This document shows, piece by piece, positions 14,081 to 14,490 of a DNA stretch of 14,490 nt. The position numbers were made by a program, and so were the translations under genes. The DNA lies in the NCBI GenBank assembly GCA_031266235.1, contig JAISBJ010000021.1, positions 1 to 14,490 of the forward strand. Direction: 5' to 3'. The DNA comes from Puniceicoccales bacterium. Lineage in GTDB: Bacteria > Verrucomicrobiota > Verrucomicrobiia > Opitutales > LL51. The first letter of the stretch is position 1. Each line of letters begins with the position of its first letter. The notes under the pieces were generated by a model. The model searched no databases and was not told the origin of the DNA. It saw only the letters and a list, made by a program, of their open reading frames with translations.

Positions 14081-14218
14081 AAATTTTCTTTGGGGAAGTT
14101 TTGCATTAAATTCGGTGGATATAAAAAAGGCTGAATTTGGTTAAAATATAGAGATTTTTTGATGAAAACTTTACTTCCAAATTCGGCGGATATTTTTAAA
14201 AAAAATCAAAAAAAAGTA

Positions 14219-14224
14219 TTGACA
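14219..14224 (+). promoter_or_regulatory. Perfect -35 box upstream of ruvA
   Basis: TTGACA occurs within AAAAGTATTGACA, the same 13-mer as before infA. The best -10 at 16-18 bases (TTGCAT/TGCATA near 14241-14247) is poor. The region 14081-14349 otherwise has two copies of AAATTCGG(T/C)GGATAT (14108 and 14179) and two very short open frames described separately. Confidence 0.4.
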
Positions 14225-14257
14225 TGTTTCAAATTATGGCTTGCATAGCCGACAAGT

Positions 14258-14293
14258 ATGAAAAAATTTATTTTCGGCGGCCGCAAAACGTAA
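14258..14293 (+). other. Possible 11-residue leader peptide upstream of ruvA
   Basis: An ATG followed by ten codons and TAA reads MKKFIFGGRKT, 34 bases after the TTGACA box and 57 bases before the ruvA start. It overlaps GC-rich palindromic bases (GGCGGCCGC, GGCCGGCC). The basic, short make-up could suit a leader peptide, but there is no good ribosome site, and an overlapping 34-codon frame (14236-14340) is an equally short competitor. Both may be chance. Confidence 0.2.
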
Positions 14294-14349
14294 GGGGCCG
14301 GCCATTTAAAGTGTATTTGACTTTGGCGACCGAGTTCTAGTATGGAGCT

Positions 14350-14490
14350 GTGATTGTTTCGCTGGAGGGCGCGGTAATTTTACGCACGCCGCTGAGCTGT
14401 GTTTTGGAGGTGCACGGCGTCGGCTATGAGGTGTTTGTGCCTCTGACCGTCACGTTACCGTCCATCGGCGGAGGAGTAAAACTGTGGATC
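14350..14490 (+). CDS. ruvA: Holliday junction branch migration protein RuvA (5' part only)
   Basis: RuvA binds four-way DNA junctions as a tetramer and loads the RuvB motor. The visible 47 codons start GTG-ATT-GTT-TCG-CTG, giving (M)IVSLEGAVILRTPLSCVL, then EVHGVGYEVFVPL and GGGVKLW. The VxGVGYEV(x)VP stretch of the N-terminal OB fold is diagnostic. The GTG at 14350 matches the family start. A GGAG lies only two bases before it, which is unusually close for a Shine-Dalgarno site. The gene runs off the window. Confidence 0.9.
   Translation, partial: MIVSLEGAVILRTPLSCVLEVHGVGYEVFVPLTVTLPSIGGGVKLWI

Noticed and set aside
1..14490. CRISPR array or insertion sequence
   Set aside because: The direct repeats are two-copy, adjacent and contain gene ends, with no spacer series. 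No transposase or paired terminal inverted repeats are visible.

Overview
The window looks like a chromosomal stretch from a Gram-negative bacterium: it carries lpxB and an LptF/LptG-type permease for lipopolysaccharide. The housekeeping genes are compact, with AT-rich spacers full of A/T runs and generally weak Shine-Dalgarno signals. The style of the housekeeping proteins (RuvA beginning V/M-I-V-S-L-E-G, a single-chain class II GlyRS, a long iron/polyamine-type solute-binding protein) makes me suspect the Verrucomicrobia (Opitutales/Puniceicoccales side). That placement is an inference from memory and should be tested by phylogeny. A type III effector-like gene suggests a host-associated lifestyle.

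Layout. Bases 1-3717 are a minus-strand block: the 5' part of glyQS (cut by the window edge), a small three-helix membrane protein, an AAA_28/NadR-like P-loop kinase, lpxB and ychF. Next, on the plus strand, comes an isolated 663-residue gene (3912-5903) that belongs to the SopB/SigD/IpgD phosphoinositide phosphatase effector family with its CKSGKDRTG active site intact. It ends in a series of tight hairpins. A 99-residue hypothetical (6087-6386) and an LptF/LptG permease (6691-7833) follow on the minus strand. infA and mnmE lie on the plus strand (7965-9598). A slipin/SPFH protein (9776-10675) on the minus strand is convergent with mnmE. Then come an A-tract-phased region, tRNA-Leu(UAG), an ABC ATPase plus solute-binding protein pair with no permease (11329-14080), and the first 47 codons of ruvA.

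The most interesting items are two. First, the SopB-like effector, whose N-terminal part is about 108 residues longer than that of Salmonella SopB and whose base composition is lower in GC than its neighbours over most of its length. Second, three direct duplications of gene-gene junctions on the minus strand (1163-1359, 2505-2742, 6421-6779). Each copies the end of one gene together with spacer. Where the copies are coding, their differences fall mostly at third codon positions, as if the two copies had diverged as separate alleles before being placed side by side.

How the genes work together: GlyRS, IF-1, MnmE, YchF and tRNA-Leu serve translation. LpxB and the LptF/G protein make and export LPS. 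The SPFH protein organises membrane. The ABC pair would import a solute, probably an iron or polyamine type, with a permease encoded elsewhere. The SopB-like protein would act in a eukaryotic host cell, if a type III secretion system exists in this genome; none is visible in the window.
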